From the NCBI GenBank assembly GCA_963575745.1, contig CAUYUJ010016148.1, positions 81,518 through 145,517 of the forward strand: a DNA stretch of 64,000 nt, in the 5' to 3' direction. The position numbers were made by a program, and so were the translations under genes. Shown here in pieces: positions 46,325 through 59,735 of the stretch; the first letter of the stretch is position 1; the number at the start of each line of letters is the position of its first letter. The DNA is from Prorocentrum cordatum (taxonomy: Eukaryota > Sar > Dinophyceae > Prorocentrales > Prorocentraceae). The notes under the pieces are model-generated. The model was not told the origin of the DNA and did no database searches. It saw only the letters and a list, made by a program, of their open reading frames with translations.

Positions 46325-46875
46325 CCGCAATTGCGGGGAGCTACGTATTCCCACATCGCGCTGTCGCGCGGGATGTCCATACAATGTACGCAGGACTCGC
46401 GCTCTCGCGTGGGATTCCCTCGCAATTTATTCAGACGCCGTGCTCTCGACATTCAGGAACCACGCTCACGTCCTCACGGTTGATTTTGAAATCGCGCAAT
46501 CGCTCGAGACATCTTCGCGACCCATGCAGGACGCACGCTTCAGCAACCCGCCTGCTCGACCCGGCCGCCGCGGCCCGTCTTCCCGACCCGCCGTCAGGGT
46601 CTTGTACCCGCCCGATCTGCCCGTCTGGTTCTGCCTTGTGCTTTCCGCTCCGAACCCCCCTCCTGCTATTCTTTCGTGTCCCTTCCTCATCCCCCCCCTT
46701 TTCCCTTCATTCCATCCGTCTTCGCCTCCCCTCCGTTAGGGTCTGCACGGAAGGCACTTTGCAGATAAGGAAGATTTACCCCAAATGGGGCAAGGTCGAA
46801 GACGAAGAGGGCGGGTATCGAGGGCTTGTAATAGACGGGATGCACAGCACGCGAGCAGATAGCAGCGAACAGTCT
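46325..46875 (+). repeat. REP-R copy
   Basis: ATCCGCAATTGCGGGGAGCT, 43-bp blocks (CTCGCGTGGGATTCCCTCGC), TTCAGCAACCCGCCTGCTCG, CGATCTGCCCGTCTGGTTCT, GGTCGAAGACGAAGAGGGCG. Confidence 0.75.
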
Positions 46876-47465
46876 TAAAATGATTGTTGGTGTTGAGCTC
46901 CCACCACGGAAAAATATTGTTGATCCCCCTTCCGGGTCACACTTTATTATCCCCAGGGCTCGCCCCCTGTTTTTCTTATCGCCCACTGCTTTGTTTTTTG
47001 ACCCCCGATTTACAACAACAGCGGCTGCCGCCGGATACTTCCTCACAATGTATTCCCCAATCGCGTTTTCCCGCGGAATTCCCTTGCAAGGTATGCTAGA
47101 ATCGCGCTCTCACGTGGGACCTCCTCTCAATTTATTCAGACGCCGCGCCATCGACATTCAGGAAGCACGCTCTCGCTTTGGCTTATCTCATACTTGCGTT
47201 TTGCTCCTAGCTTCCCTCCCGCTACTCTCTATCTCTCACTCTCTCTCTCTCTCTCTTCCTTTCTTTTTTCTCTTTCTCTCTCTCTCTCTCTCTCAGTCTC
47301 TCTCTCTCTCTCGTGCTCCATCCTCCTCCCTCCCCCTTGCCCCTTTGTTGCACCCGTCTTCTCTTCCCCTGCCGTAGGGGCTGCATGTAATACACGTTCC
47401 AAGTATGGACGTATGTACGGTCGAAGACGAAGAGTGCGGGTATCGAGGGTTTGGGATATACGTGA
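46876..47465 (+). repeat. REP-R copy, 5' side of the copia insertion
   Basis: TGATTGTTGGTGTTGAGCTC, CCCAGGGCTCGCCCCCTG, ACAACAGCGGCTGCCGCCGG and 43-bp blocks. A CT tract at 47224-47312, then GGTCGAAGACGAAGAGTGCG and GGTATCGAGGGTTTGGGATA. Confidence 0.7.
47224..47312 (+). repeat. (CT)n tract
   Basis: TCTCTCTCTCTCTCTCT with TTT slips inside a REP-R copy. Confidence 0.95.
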
Positions 47466-47468
47466 TGG

Positions 47469-48215
47469 GTGGCGCGCGACATTAAAGAGAACATCGGGAA
47501 GGAGGCGGCAACGGCGCTGGACATCCTGGGTCACAACGCGAAGAAGCTGCTCGAGTCGGCAACGCCAACGGCGCTGTGCTTGGCCGCGGAAAGGCCAGAC
47601 ATCCAGTTCGCGACGAGCTGGATCACGCGTAGCATGCTTGAGCCGCTGGAGATTCACGAGCTGGAGCTGAAGCGGCTGGCCGCGTACTTGGCGACCTACC
47701 CGCAGATGGCGCGGCGCGGCATTCCCTCTACCAGGAGATGCCAACGGACATCTTGATCGCGACCGATTTTGACTCGGCTGGCGACGAAGTCACCAGAACG
47801 AGCCGAGGCGGGCGGAGGTCTCGAGTGCGCCGGGAGCACTTGCATCGATAGTTGGGCGGGGCAGCAGGCCACGCGCGCGTTCAGCAGCGGCGAGGTCGAG
47901 TGCGTGAAGATAACCAACGGGGCAACCAGCGGGGTCTTCACCAAGAACCTGCTCAAGGAGATGGGCTTCGAGATGCACCGGACCACAGCCGGCGACAGCA
48001 CGGCGGCGATTGGGATTTGTTCGCGGCTGCGCGTCGGTCGCATCAGGCACCTGGACGTGAAGTGCCTGTGGCTGCAGGAGAAGGTAGTGAGCCAAAAAAT
48101 GCGCACAAAGAAGGTTGCCGACGCACGAGAAAGAGGCGGATCTGATGACCACGGCGCTGGGTCCGACCGAGCATCACGAACTGATGGAGAAACTGCCTCT
48201 GAACCTGCAGTCTGC
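47469..48215 (+). pseudogene. Decayed Ty1/copia RNase H region
   Basis: C-terminal end of a copia-type polyprotein. TALCLAAERPDIQFATSWIT and ELELKRLAAYLATYPQ are the link before RNase H. Then, in shifted frames, MPTDILIATDFDSAGDEVTR (the Tyr/Thr-Asp-x-Asp-x-Ala-Gly box), SSGEVECVKITNGA, MGFEMHRTTAGDSTAAIGIC (catalytic Asp region), VGRIRHLDVKCLWLQEKVVS and HEKEADLMTTALG. Frame changes at about 47718, 47812 and 48113. RNase H removes the RNA strand during replication of LTR retroelements. No LTR or integrase was seen. It lies inside REP-R sequence. Confidence 0.85.
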
Positions 48216-48745
48216 GAGGGGTTCGGTTGGGTGCAGCAGCGCGCCCGGCAGCGCGGCACCGGTCATGGGGAGCAGGACTGTGTTCACCTCGATGTCCATG
48301 GGGAGGCATGCCGACGGCGTGCAGTTGCTTGGGCTCTACGCGAGCGCACGATGTGCCGCGCGCGGTGCGTAGCCGAGCCGAGGGCCGTGCAGCGCGAAGC
48401 CGCCATGAAGCACAACGTGCGCCCACTGAACAGGGCCAGCACGAACGGACGCCTTCGATCGCCTGACGCAGGCGGAGACAGAGACCTGAGCGAGGGAAGC
48501 AGGCGCTCGTGGCTGGACCAAACGCGAGCGAGGAAGAGTGCAAGTCTTCCCTGCGCAGGTAGTACACACAATGAACAGAGCGTGCTTGCTGTTGGTAGCT
48601 TCTCGCAGGCTCGAAAGAAAAGACAGCTTGAGCAATTTCCCGAAGCTCACGCTCACCGCCGCCACGTTTGGGTACTCGAAACTGTTGTGGCTGATGGTGT
48701 TGTTTTTGTTTATGCTGGTGCTGTTGCAGTCCCTCGATTTTTCTT
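48216..48745. other. Copia-insert tail, unassigned
   Basis: Sequence between the RNase H remains and the REP-R continuation, moderate GC, with no recognised domain. It may be untranslated part of the same retroelement. Confidence 0.4.
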
Positions 48746-49370
48746 GTTTGAAGCAAAGTAGTAGTCGATCCCCCACCCTGGTGCCCAATTTGTTTTGTCA
48801 ATGAAAATGCCCCGCCAGGGGCTCGCACCCGGAATTTTAGAGAAGAGGGCCTTGCGGCTCAGATCGGGTCGTTGCCCCCCCCGAGCTCAAACAACAACGG
48901 CTCCCGCATGATATTTTACCAGTGTGTTTCAAAATCGCGCTTTTGCGCAGGACTTTTCCGAATTTTGCAGAAATCGTACTCTCGCGTGGCGCTTCCTCGC
49001 TATTTTTTGCGGCGCCGTGCCCCCGACAATCAGGAATCACGCCTTCGCTTCGGATTTCCGAAAGTTTTACGTGGGAGCCGCGCTATCGCTCGAAAGTTAT
49101 TTGCGATGCATGTTGGATGGACGCTTCAGCGACCTGCCGGCTCGACCCGGCCGCCTGGGCCTGCCCGCCCGACTTGCTTGTTAGGGTCCCACCGCTCGAC
49201 CCGTCCGTTTGGTTCTGCCTCGTGTACTCCCCAACCCGTTTCCTGCAAATTGCTCTTGCGCTCCACTATTCTCCCCCACTTTGTCCCTGCCCTCCTCCCT
49301 CCTTTCCCTTTTTTTTTGGGGGGGGCTGCGCCAGCTACACGTGGCAGGTGAGGAAGATATGCCCCGAATT
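48746..49370 (+). repeat. REP-R copy, 3' of the copia insertion
   Basis: GTCGATCCCCCACCCTGGTG, CAGGGGCTCGCACCCGG, CAACAACGGCTCCCGCATGA, 43-bp blocks, GCTTCAGCGACCTGCCGGCT. Confidence 0.7.
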
Positions 49371-49377
49371 GGGGTAC

Positions 49378-49495
49378 CACGACCCACCCACGACCCACCC
49401 GCGACCCATCCGCGACCCATCCGCGACCCATCCGCGACCCACCCGTGACCCACCCACGACCCACCCCGCGACCCACCCGTGACCCACCCGCGACC
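49378..49495 (+). repeat. 10-bp tandem repeat (CGACCCACCC)
   Basis: Eleven units; same family as 45205-45640. Confidence 0.9.
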
Positions 49496-49689
49496 TGATT
49501 TCGTGCCCGCCCCTATCACTCGTATCCGCAACTGCGGGGTGCTACGTGTTCCGACAGTCTGGTGCGGCCCAGTGTTCGCATTATGTTGTTAAGTGTGTAT
49601 CCTGGTTCGGTCGATCAGTTCTTCTCATTCCGGCTCGGTGCCGAGGCGGCCAGATCCGTGGGTAGAGATCCGACGTTCCCAAACAAATT

Positions 49690-49800
49690 GGAGAATGCGG
49701 TTTTGGGCTGACTTCGGCCTCTGCGGGCCCTAGCCGGGCCTCGGGACCGTCAAAAAGTTGTTCAGAGCGAGAGCCCGGTCCTAGGGAAGTGGTGCAGACG
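49690..49800 (+). repeat. MITE-G fragment
   Basis: TTCGGCCTCTGCGGGCCCTA, GCCGGGCCTCGGGACCGTCA, AAAAGTTGTTCAGAGCGAGA. Confidence 0.5.
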
Positions 49801-50009
49801 TCCCGGGCCCACGAATCGAAAGGGTTGGAGCAGCCGGACGTTTGGCTAATGTTCAAAACCGGTTGAAAAAATGATGACCCCCCCCCTCCCCCCCCCCGGA
49901 TCCCGACTGCCATTAATTCGCATCCGAATCACTATTTGTTATCTGTCCCTCCTGGACAAAATTCCGTGGATGCTGACCGATGCCACTTGTATATACCTCG
50001 GTACCAGGG

Positions 50010-50325
50010 AGAATGCCGATGGGGATGTCCCCGTCTTCCGATCAGATAATGATTTTTTACATTGGGTTCTCGCCATTGGGTTTTGGAATTCAACATCGCT
50101 CCCGTGGTATAACATCTATCAGCGGTATGCCGCCGCCGCGCGCGCGCTCGCGCGCGCGCGCGCGCGCGCGTTGGCGATTGGCATTTGTGCATTTCGTGTC
50201 GTATATCCACATGGGGATGTTCGCGTGTTCCGATCAGAGAATGAAGTTTTACATTACAGAGAATGAAGTTTTACATTGTGTTTTCCCCATTGGGCTTTGG
50301 AGTTCAACCTCGCCCCCGTTTTTGT

Positions 50326-50361
<36 letters not shown>

Positions 50362-51290
50362 CTATCAGCGGCATGCCTCCGCCACGCGCGCGATTGGGAT
50401 TTGTGGATTCAGTGTCGCATATCCACATGAGGATGTTCCTGTCATCCGATCAGAGAGCGAATTGTTATTTTGGGTTTTCGCCATTGGGTTTTGGAGTTCA
50501 ACATGACTCCCGATGTGGGAAGAAAAAACCTATCAGCGGCATGCCGCCGCCGCGCGCGCGTTGGCGATTGGCATTTGTGCACTCAGTGCCGTATATCCAC
50601 GTTGGGATGTTCCCGTCTTCCGATCAGAGAATGAATTTTCACAAGGTTTTCGCTAGTGGGTTTTTGAATTCAACATGGCTCCCGCTAAATAGAAATCTAT
50701 CAGCGGCATGCCGCCGCCGCGCGCGCGCTGGCGCTCGGCATTTTTGCAGTCAGTGTCGTATATCCACATTGGGGCGTTCCCGTCTTCCGATCAGAGAATG
50801 AATTTTGACATTGGGTTTCCGCCATTGGGTTTTGGAGTTCAACATCGTTCCCGTTGTGTTGTATCAGCGGTGTGCCACCGCCGCGCGCGCGTTGGCGATT
50901 GGCATTTGTGCATTCAGTGCCGTATATCCACATTGGGTTGTTCCCGTCTTCCGATCAGAGAATGAATTTTTGCATTGGGTTTTCGCCATTGGGTTTTGGA
51001 TATCAAATTTCGTCCTGTTGCATAACGTCTATCAGCGGCATGCCGCCGCCGCGCGCGCGAAATTTCGTCCCGTTGTATGAAATCTATCAGCGGCATGACG
51101 CCGCCGCGCGCGCGCTCGCGCGCTGGCGTTTGGCATTTTTGCATTCAGTGTCGTAGATCCACATTGGGATGATCCCGTCTTCCGGTCAGAGTGAATTTTT
51201 ACACTGGGTTTTCGCCATTGGGTTGTGGAGTTAAACGTCGCCCCTGTTGTATACAATCTATCAGCGGCGTGCCGCATTTGCGTATTCAGT
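50010..51290 (+). repeat. ~165-bp tandem array with CG runs
   Basis: Unit: TATCAGCGGCATGCCGCCGC, CGCGCGCGCGTTGGCGATTG, TATATCCACATTGGGATGTT, CCCGTCTTCCGATCAGAGAA and TTCGCCATTGGGTTTTGGAG. Unit starts at about 50118, 50365, 50530, 50698, 50866, 51031, 51083 and 51257. The 50118 unit has a 25-bp CG run, and a 26-bp (TA)n run sits in the spacer at about 50332. Reading frames across units give repeated peptides but hold no known fold. Confidence 0.9.
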
Positions 51291-51990
51291 GCCGCTTCGC
51301 AACCCAGATAGGGCGCGCGGTGCGCAGGGAGTGGTCCTTGATCGCAGTCTCTATCCACGCTGGGATCGCAGGGCGTGGCAGGCGTGGCCTGACGCCAAAA
51401 GGGGGTGCGCAGGAATCTGCCCCTGCACGCAGGGCGCCAGGGCGGTCGCGGGGACGTTTCCAGCGATCTAGTTTGCCCCGCTTCCCTTTTGTTCTCTATA
51501 GGCGCACTACAGCGCTGGGGAAAACCATTGTTTTAACTGTCGCCCCCAAATATTTGTTTAAACAGTTTTTTGCCATTGCACATCACGCGGCCTCGGCGCG
51601 TGTACCGAGAGGTTGACGCTTGACCTACAGCAGCCCGAGCCTGGGTGTTCGCTTTGAAGAGAGAGGGAGCGAGGAAGAGGAATGATGATTCACCGAAGAA
51701 AGGAGGAGAAGGAGGAGGGCGAGGAAAGGAAGGAGGACAGATCAAAAGCAAGGAAGAGAGGCCGCGGGATAGGGACTGGGGAGGGCGGCAGGGGCAGAGG
51801 AGGGAGACAGGAGGAGCCCGAGGAGGCCGTGGAGGCGCCGCAGGGATGTGCATCGAGAGCACCGGTCATGCGATCATGCCGGTTGGAGTCCAGGTGCTTC
51901 GCTCCCTCGGCGGGCCTCGCAGATCACCGCGGAGCGGCAGCCGGGCGAGAAGCTGTGCACCAGTCGAGCCGGCGAGGCGGGGCTCTGCCA
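51291..51990. other. Spacer, no convincing gene
   Basis: Unique-looking sequence with an AG-rich stretch at 51655-51840. Open frames lack family resemblance. Confidence 0.35.
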
Positions 51991-52226
51991 TTTGAGCAAG
52001 GACCGACCGTCCCGGCATTTCTATAGGCCGACCACGACATGTTCTCCGCACCCGAAAAGGTTCTAAGAACAGAAACGATGCTCTTAGAACATCAACCCGC
52101 TGTGTCAAAACAAGACGGCCCCGGCCAGAAATGCTCTTATAACATTTCGCGCAGACCACAACAGTTTCTTAGAACCTTGTTTGGTAGGCCTATAGACACG
52201 CCAGGACGCATCGCCACTGCTTGAGC
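51991..52226 (-). mobile_element. MITE-J copy, reversed
   Basis: TTTGAGCAAGGACCGACCGT at the left and GACGCATCGCCACTGCTTGA at the right, i.e. the complement of 11201-11437. AGGTTCTAAGAACAGAAACG and related hairpin blocks inside. Beyond the tips, GGGCTCTGCCA and AGAAGAGCCC add a further partial inverted pair. Confidence 0.75.
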
Positions 52227-52234
52227 AGAAGAGC

Positions 52235-52450
52235 CCAGATTCGAATCGACAAGTCGGATCGACGATCGAAATGAACCGGATGGGCGGAAATCGGCAGCCG
52301 AGTCGGGAAAAGTCGAATCGACAGAAACCGGCACGCCAGTATGCCTCCAATAAGAAATCGGAGCCCAAATCGGAACCCCGAATCGAATAGAATCGGAATC
52401 GGAAGCCATCGAAATCGAATCGAAGCGAATCGGAGGAATCGAAACGAGCC
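52235..52450 (+). repeat. GAATCG-rich low-complexity stretch
   Basis: GAATCGACAAGTCGGATCGA, CATCGAAATCGAATCGAAGC: degenerate 5-10-bp repeats before the large array. Confidence 0.75.
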
Positions 52451-52604
52451 CCGCACCCCCGGCGACGGGGGGTCGCCGGATCGGATTGGCGCTGACCGCG
52501 GCCGCCGCCCTCGCGCTCCCTCGCCAGCTCCGCCACTGCGTCGCGGGCGCGGGGCCTGCCGCGGCCAGAAAGCGGGAGCGCCGCGGGGTTTCGGCGGACG
52601 ACGG

Positions 52605-52607
52605 GCG

Positions 52608-52666
<59 letters not shown>

Positions 52667-54603
52667 ACGACGACGGACGACGACGACTCCGGCTGCGACG
52701 ACAGAGGACGACGACGACGACGACGAACGACGGCGACGACGACGGCGACGACGGACAACGACGACGACGACGTCGACGACGACCACCACGACGACGGACG
52801 ACGACAACGACGACAACGACGACGACGGACGGCGACGACGACGACGACGCTGGCGACGACGGACGACAACGACGACGACGACGGCCATGACGACGACCAC
52901 GACCACGACGACTTCGGACGACGACGACGACGGACGACGACGGACGACGACGACTCCGGCTGCGACGACGGAGGACGACGACGACGACGACTGGCGACGA
53001 CGACTACGTCGACCACGACGACGGACAACGACGACGACGATGACGATGACCACGACGACGACTTACGACGACGACGACGACCACGACGACGACGGACGGC
53101 GACGACGACGACGGCGCTGGCGACGACGGGGACAGACGACGACGACGATGACGACGTACACCGCGACGATGACGATGACATCGAACGACGACGACGACGA
53201 AAGACGGACGACGACGACGGATAACGACGTCGACAACGTCGACGACGACGACGGAAGACGATGACGACAACCACGACGACGACGACGGCTACGACGACGA
53301 CGACGGCGGCAACACGACGACGACTACGACAGACGATGATGACAACGACGGCGACGGACGACGACGACGACGATGGACGACCTCGACGACGTCGACGATG
53401 TCGGAGGACGACGGACGACGACGACTTCGGCTGTGACGACGGAGGACGACGACGGACGGCAGAGGACGAAGGCGACGACGGCGACGAAGGACAACGTCGA
53501 CGACGACGATGATGACAACGGTGACGATGACGACGACGGTTGACGACAACGACGACGACGAACGACGACGACGGAACATGGAAGACGACGGCGGCAAACG
53601 ATGCCGAAATCGTCGACGACGACGACAGAGGACGATGACGACGGCGAAGACGATGACGACGGCGACGACGTCGACGACGAATGACGACGACGACGGATGG
53701 CGATGACGACGACGTCCGACGACGACGACGACAGCGACGACGACAACGACGGCGACGACAATGATGACGATCACTGCGGACGACAGCGACGACAACGACG
53801 CTGTCGACGGCGAACGGCGACGACGACGGAAGACGGACGTCTACGACGGACGACGACGACGACCGTCGACGTCGACGACGACGACAACGACGGAAGACGA
53901 CGACGACGACGATGACGACGGTGGGTGCGACGACGACGGCGACGGACGATGACTACGACGGCGATGACGACGACGACGGACGACGGCGACGACGACGACG
54001 ACGACGAGGACAGCAAATGGCGCAATCGATGGCGAAGACGACGACGGATAGGGACAAAAACGATTACGTTATCGACGAAGACGGCGACGACGGACGACAC
54101 CGACGACGACGACGACGGAATACGACGACGGACGGCGACATCGACGACGACGACGACGGAAGACGACTTACGACGACGGACGACATCGACAATCTGAACG
54201 ACGACGACGACGGAATACGATGACGACGACGTAATGACGACGACGGCGACGACGACGTCAACGACGAGAATGACGACGACGACGACGACGGCGACGATAA
54301 CGACGGGCGACGGTGGCGACAACGGACGACGGCGAGGACGACGACCGACGGCGACGACGCCGACGACGACGGCGATGACGGACAACGACGGCGACAACGA
54401 CGACGACGACGGACGACGACGTCGACGACAGATGACGACGGCGACGACGACGACGAAAGACGACGACGACCATCACGGATGACGGACGACGACGACGGAC
54501 GGCGACGACGACGCTGACGGCGACGGACGACGATGACGACGACGACAGATGTCGACGACGACGACGACGAACGACGACGACGACCATCACGGATGATGGA
54601 CGA

Positions 54604-54671
<68 letters not shown>

Positions 54672-55379
54672 ACTGACGATTACGACGATGACGGACGCCG
54701 ACGACGACGACGACAACGACGACGTCGACAGACGTCGACGACAGCCACGGCGGCGACGACGGACGATGGCGACGACGACGACGGACGGCAAGGACGCTTA
54801 CGACGTCGGCGACGAAGAACAACGATGACGACGACAGACGGCGACGACGACGACGACGGACGTTGACGACGACGACGGCGACGAGCGACGCCGACGACGA
54901 CGACGACGAACGACCACGACGACGACGGAAGCCGGACGACGACGATGGACCACGACGACAACGTCGACGACAATGATGGCCATGACGGCTGTGCACGTCG
55001 ACGACGATGTACGCGACGGCGGACGACGGCGGCAACACGACGACGACTACGACGGTGACGACGACGGTGACGACGACGGACGGCGACGACGGTGACGACG
55101 GACAACGACAACGACGGCGACGACGACTACGACGACGACGGTTGCCGACGAGGACGACTGCGGAGACGACGGATGCCGGCGAACGTCGGACAACGACGTC
55201 GACGACGACGGACGGTGACGACGACGACGACGGATTTCGACGACGATGACGACGGACGACGACGATGACGACGACCTACACCGCGACGGTGACGACGACA
55301 TCGAACGACGACGGAAGACGGACGACGACGACGACGGACCACGACGACGACAACGGCGACGACGACGACGACGGAAGAC

Positions 55380-55432
<53 letters not shown>

Positions 55433-55645
55433 CGGCAACACGACGACGACTACGACAGACGATGACGACAACGACGACGACAAACGGCCACGACGACGAC
55501 GACGACGACGGACGACCTCGACGAAGACGACGACGACGTCGCAGGACGACGGACGACGACGACTTCGGCTGTGACGAGGGAGGTCGACGGACGGCAGAGG
55601 ACAACGACGACGACGGCGACGAAGGACAATGTCGACGACGACGAT

Positions 55646-55685
<40 letters not shown>

Positions 55686-56865
55686 GGCGACGACGACGAC
55701 GACGAACGACGACGACGACGACGGAACATGGAAGACGACGGCGGCAAACGATGACGACATCGTCGACGACGACGACGACAGAGGACGATGACCACGACGA
55801 AGACGATGACGGCGGCGACGTCGACGACGATGATGACGACGACGGACGGCGACGACGACGACGCCCGACGACGACGACAACGACGACGACGACGACGGCG
55901 ACGACGATGATGACGACGACTGCGGGTGACAGCGACGACGACGACGACGACGGACTTCGACGACGAACGACGGCGACGACGGAAGACGGACGTCTACGAC
56001 GGACGACGACGACGACGGTCGACGTCGACGACGACGACAACGACGGAAGACGACGGAAGACGACGACGACGGTTGGTGCGACGACGACGACGACGGACGA
56101 CGACGACGACGGCGACGGACGGCGGACGACAACAACGACGACGAGGACAGCAAATGGCGCAATCGATGGCGAAGACGACGACGCACGGGGACAAGAACGA
56201 CGACGATATCGACGTCGACGTCGACGACGGACGACGACGACGACGACGACGACGGAAGGCGACGACGGACGGGACGGCGACATCGACGACGACAACGGCA
56301 GAAAACGACTGACGAGGACGGACGACGACAACGACGGACGACGACGACGACGACGACGGACTACGATGACGGCGACGACGAGAATGACAGCGACGACGAC
56401 GACGACGGCGACGATAACGACGGCGACAGTGGCGACAACGGACGACGGCGACGACGACGACGGACGGCGACGACGCCGACGACGGCGATGACGGACAACG
56501 ACGGCGACGACGACGACGAGTGACGACGACGACTACGACAGATGGCGACGGCGACGACGACGACGACGAACGACGACGACGAGCATCACGGATGACGGAC
56601 GACGACGACGGACGGCGACGACGAGGACGCTGACGGCGACGGACGACGACGACGACGACAGATGGCGACGGCGACGACGACGACGAACGACGACGACGAC
56701 CATCACGGATGACGGACGTCGACGATTGACGGTGACGACGACGGCGCCGACGTATGACGACGACGATGACGACGACGACGATGGCGACGACGACGACGAC
56801 GGCGGCGACGGCGCCGGCGACGACGACGACGACGTCGACTGACGATTACGACGACGACGGACGCC

Positions 56866-56897
<32 letters not shown>

Positions 56898-57972
56898 CGA
56901 CAACGACGACGTCGACAGACGTCGACGACGACAGCCACGGCGGCGACGACGGACGATGGCGACGACGACGACGAGGATTCTTACGACGATAGCGACGAAG
57001 GACAATGATGACGACGACAGATGGCAACGACGACGACGAAGGACGTTGACGACGATGACGGCGAGGATGGACGCCGACGACGACGACGACGAACGACGAC
57101 GACGACGGAAGCCGGACGACGACGACGGACCACGACGACGACAACGTCGACATCAATGGCTGCGACTGACAACGACGACGACGACGTTGATGGCCGCGAC
57201 GACGATGACGACGACGGTGACGACGAACACCGACGACAACGACGGACGACGACGACGACGATGACGACGACGACGACTGCGGCGACAACGGACCGCGACG
57301 ACGACGACGACGACGACGGAGGCGATAGTTGACAATGGCGACGATGACGGAAGACGATGACGACGCCGACGACGATGACGATGTCGATAGACAGCGACGG
57401 ACGGCGACAATGAGGACGATGGAAGACATACGACAACGACGACGATGACGACGGACGACGATGACAACGACGGACGGCGACGACGACAACGTCGACGAAG
57501 TCGACGACGACGGGCAACGACGACGATGACGACGACTACCGTAGACGACGACGATTGCTCGACGGCGGACGACGACGATGACGACGACGGACGACGACGA
57601 CGATGACGACGATGGACTGCGACGACGACGACGACGTCGTCCAACGACGGCGGCGACAGCGAACGATGACGACGAGGACGACGGATGACGACGACGACGA
57701 CGGCGACGACGTCGATGATGACGACGACGATGACGAGGATGACGTCGACAGACGGCGACGAAGACGACGACGACGACAAACGTCCACGACGTGAGGACGG
57801 AGGACGGACGACGACGACGACGACGCTGACGTCGCAACGACGACGACGGCGACAACGACGAAGACGACGACGGATGACGACGACGACGACGATGACGACT
57901 ACGACGACGGACGACGACGACAGACGACGAGGACGATGACGACGACGACGACGCCGGCGGACGACGCCGACG

Positions 57973-58009
<37 letters not shown>

Positions 58010-58026
58010 TCAACGACGACGGACAT

Positions 58027-58061
<35 letters not shown>

Positions 58062-58379
58062 GCGACGACGACGACAACGGTGACAACGACGACGACGACG
58101 TCGACGTCGGCGACGACGACGACGGTGACGACGACGACGACGACGACGTCGACAACGACGACGAGGAGGACGACGACGGCCGACGACGACGACGACCACG
58201 GATGGTGACGACGACGACGACGATTGACGACGATGACAATGACGAAGACGGAAGACGGACGACGACGACGATGACGACTTCGATGACGACGACGACGGCG
58301 ACGCTGACGACGACGACGACCGACTACGACGGTCGACGGACGACGCCGACAGACGACGACGATTACAACGACCACGCCG

Positions 58380-58435
<56 letters not shown>

Positions 58436-59008
58436 CGTCGACGTTGACGTAAACGACGACAACGACAAACACCCAACACCACTGCGACGACGACGACAGA
58501 CGGACGGGCTGAAGGGCAGACGGACGGACGGACGGACGGCGACATCGACGACGACGACGATGACGACGACGGCGACGACGTCGATGGTGACGACGACGAC
58601 GACGATTGACGACGGTGGCAACTACGGACGACGACGACGACGACGTTGACGACGGACGGCGACGACGCCGACGACGGTGATGACGGACAACGACGGTCAC
58701 GACAACGACGACGACGGACGACGACGACAGACGGTGACGGTGACGATGACGACGACGAACGACGACGACGACGACAAACACGGATGACGACGACGACGGA
58801 CGGCGACGACGACGACGCCGACGTACGACGACGACGACGACGACGGACGGTGACGACGACGACGACGGATTTCGACGACGGCGACGACGGACGACGACGA
58901 TGACGACGACCTACACCGCGACGGTGACGACGACATCGAACGACGACGGAAGACGGACGACGACGGACCACGACGACGACAACGGCGACGACGACGACGA
59001 CGGAAGAC

Positions 59009-59049
<41 letters not shown>

Positions 59050-59673
59050 CGGCAACACGACGACGACTACGACAGATCATAACGACAACGACGACGACAA
59101 ACGGCCACGACGACGACGACGGACGACCTCGACGAAGACGACGACGACGTCGCAGGACGACGGACGACGACGACTTCGGCTGTGACGAGGGAGGTCGACG
59201 GACGGCAGAGGACAACGACGACGACGGCGACGAAGGACAACGTCGACGACGACGATGACGACGACGGCAACGACGACGACGACGACGGTGGGCGACGACT
59301 ACGGTGGGCGATGACGACGACGACGAACGACGACGACGACGACGGAACACGGAAGACGACGGCGGCAAACGATGACGACATCGTCGACGACGGGGACAGA
59401 GGACGATGACCACGACGAAGACGATGACGACGGCGGCGACGTTGACGACGATGATGACGACGACGGACGGCGACGACGACGATGCCCGACGACGACGGCA
59501 ACGACGACGACGACGACGGCGTCGACGATGATGACGACGACTGCGGGCGACAGCGACGACGACGACGACGGACTTCGACGACGAACGACGGCGACGACGA
59601 AAGACGGACGCCTACGACGGACGACGACGCCGACGGTTGACGTCGACGACGACAACGACGGAAGACGACGGAA

Positions 59674-59735
<62 letters not shown>

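Noticed and set aside
47469-48215. A full LTR retrotransposon
   Set aside because: Only the RNase H end is recognisable; no integrase, protease or paired LTRs were found, and REP-R has not been shown to be its LTR.
50010-51290. Regularly spaced repeats considered as a CRISPR array
   Set aside because: The repeated part is almost the entire 165-bp unit with no unique spacers, and the setting is eukaryotic.
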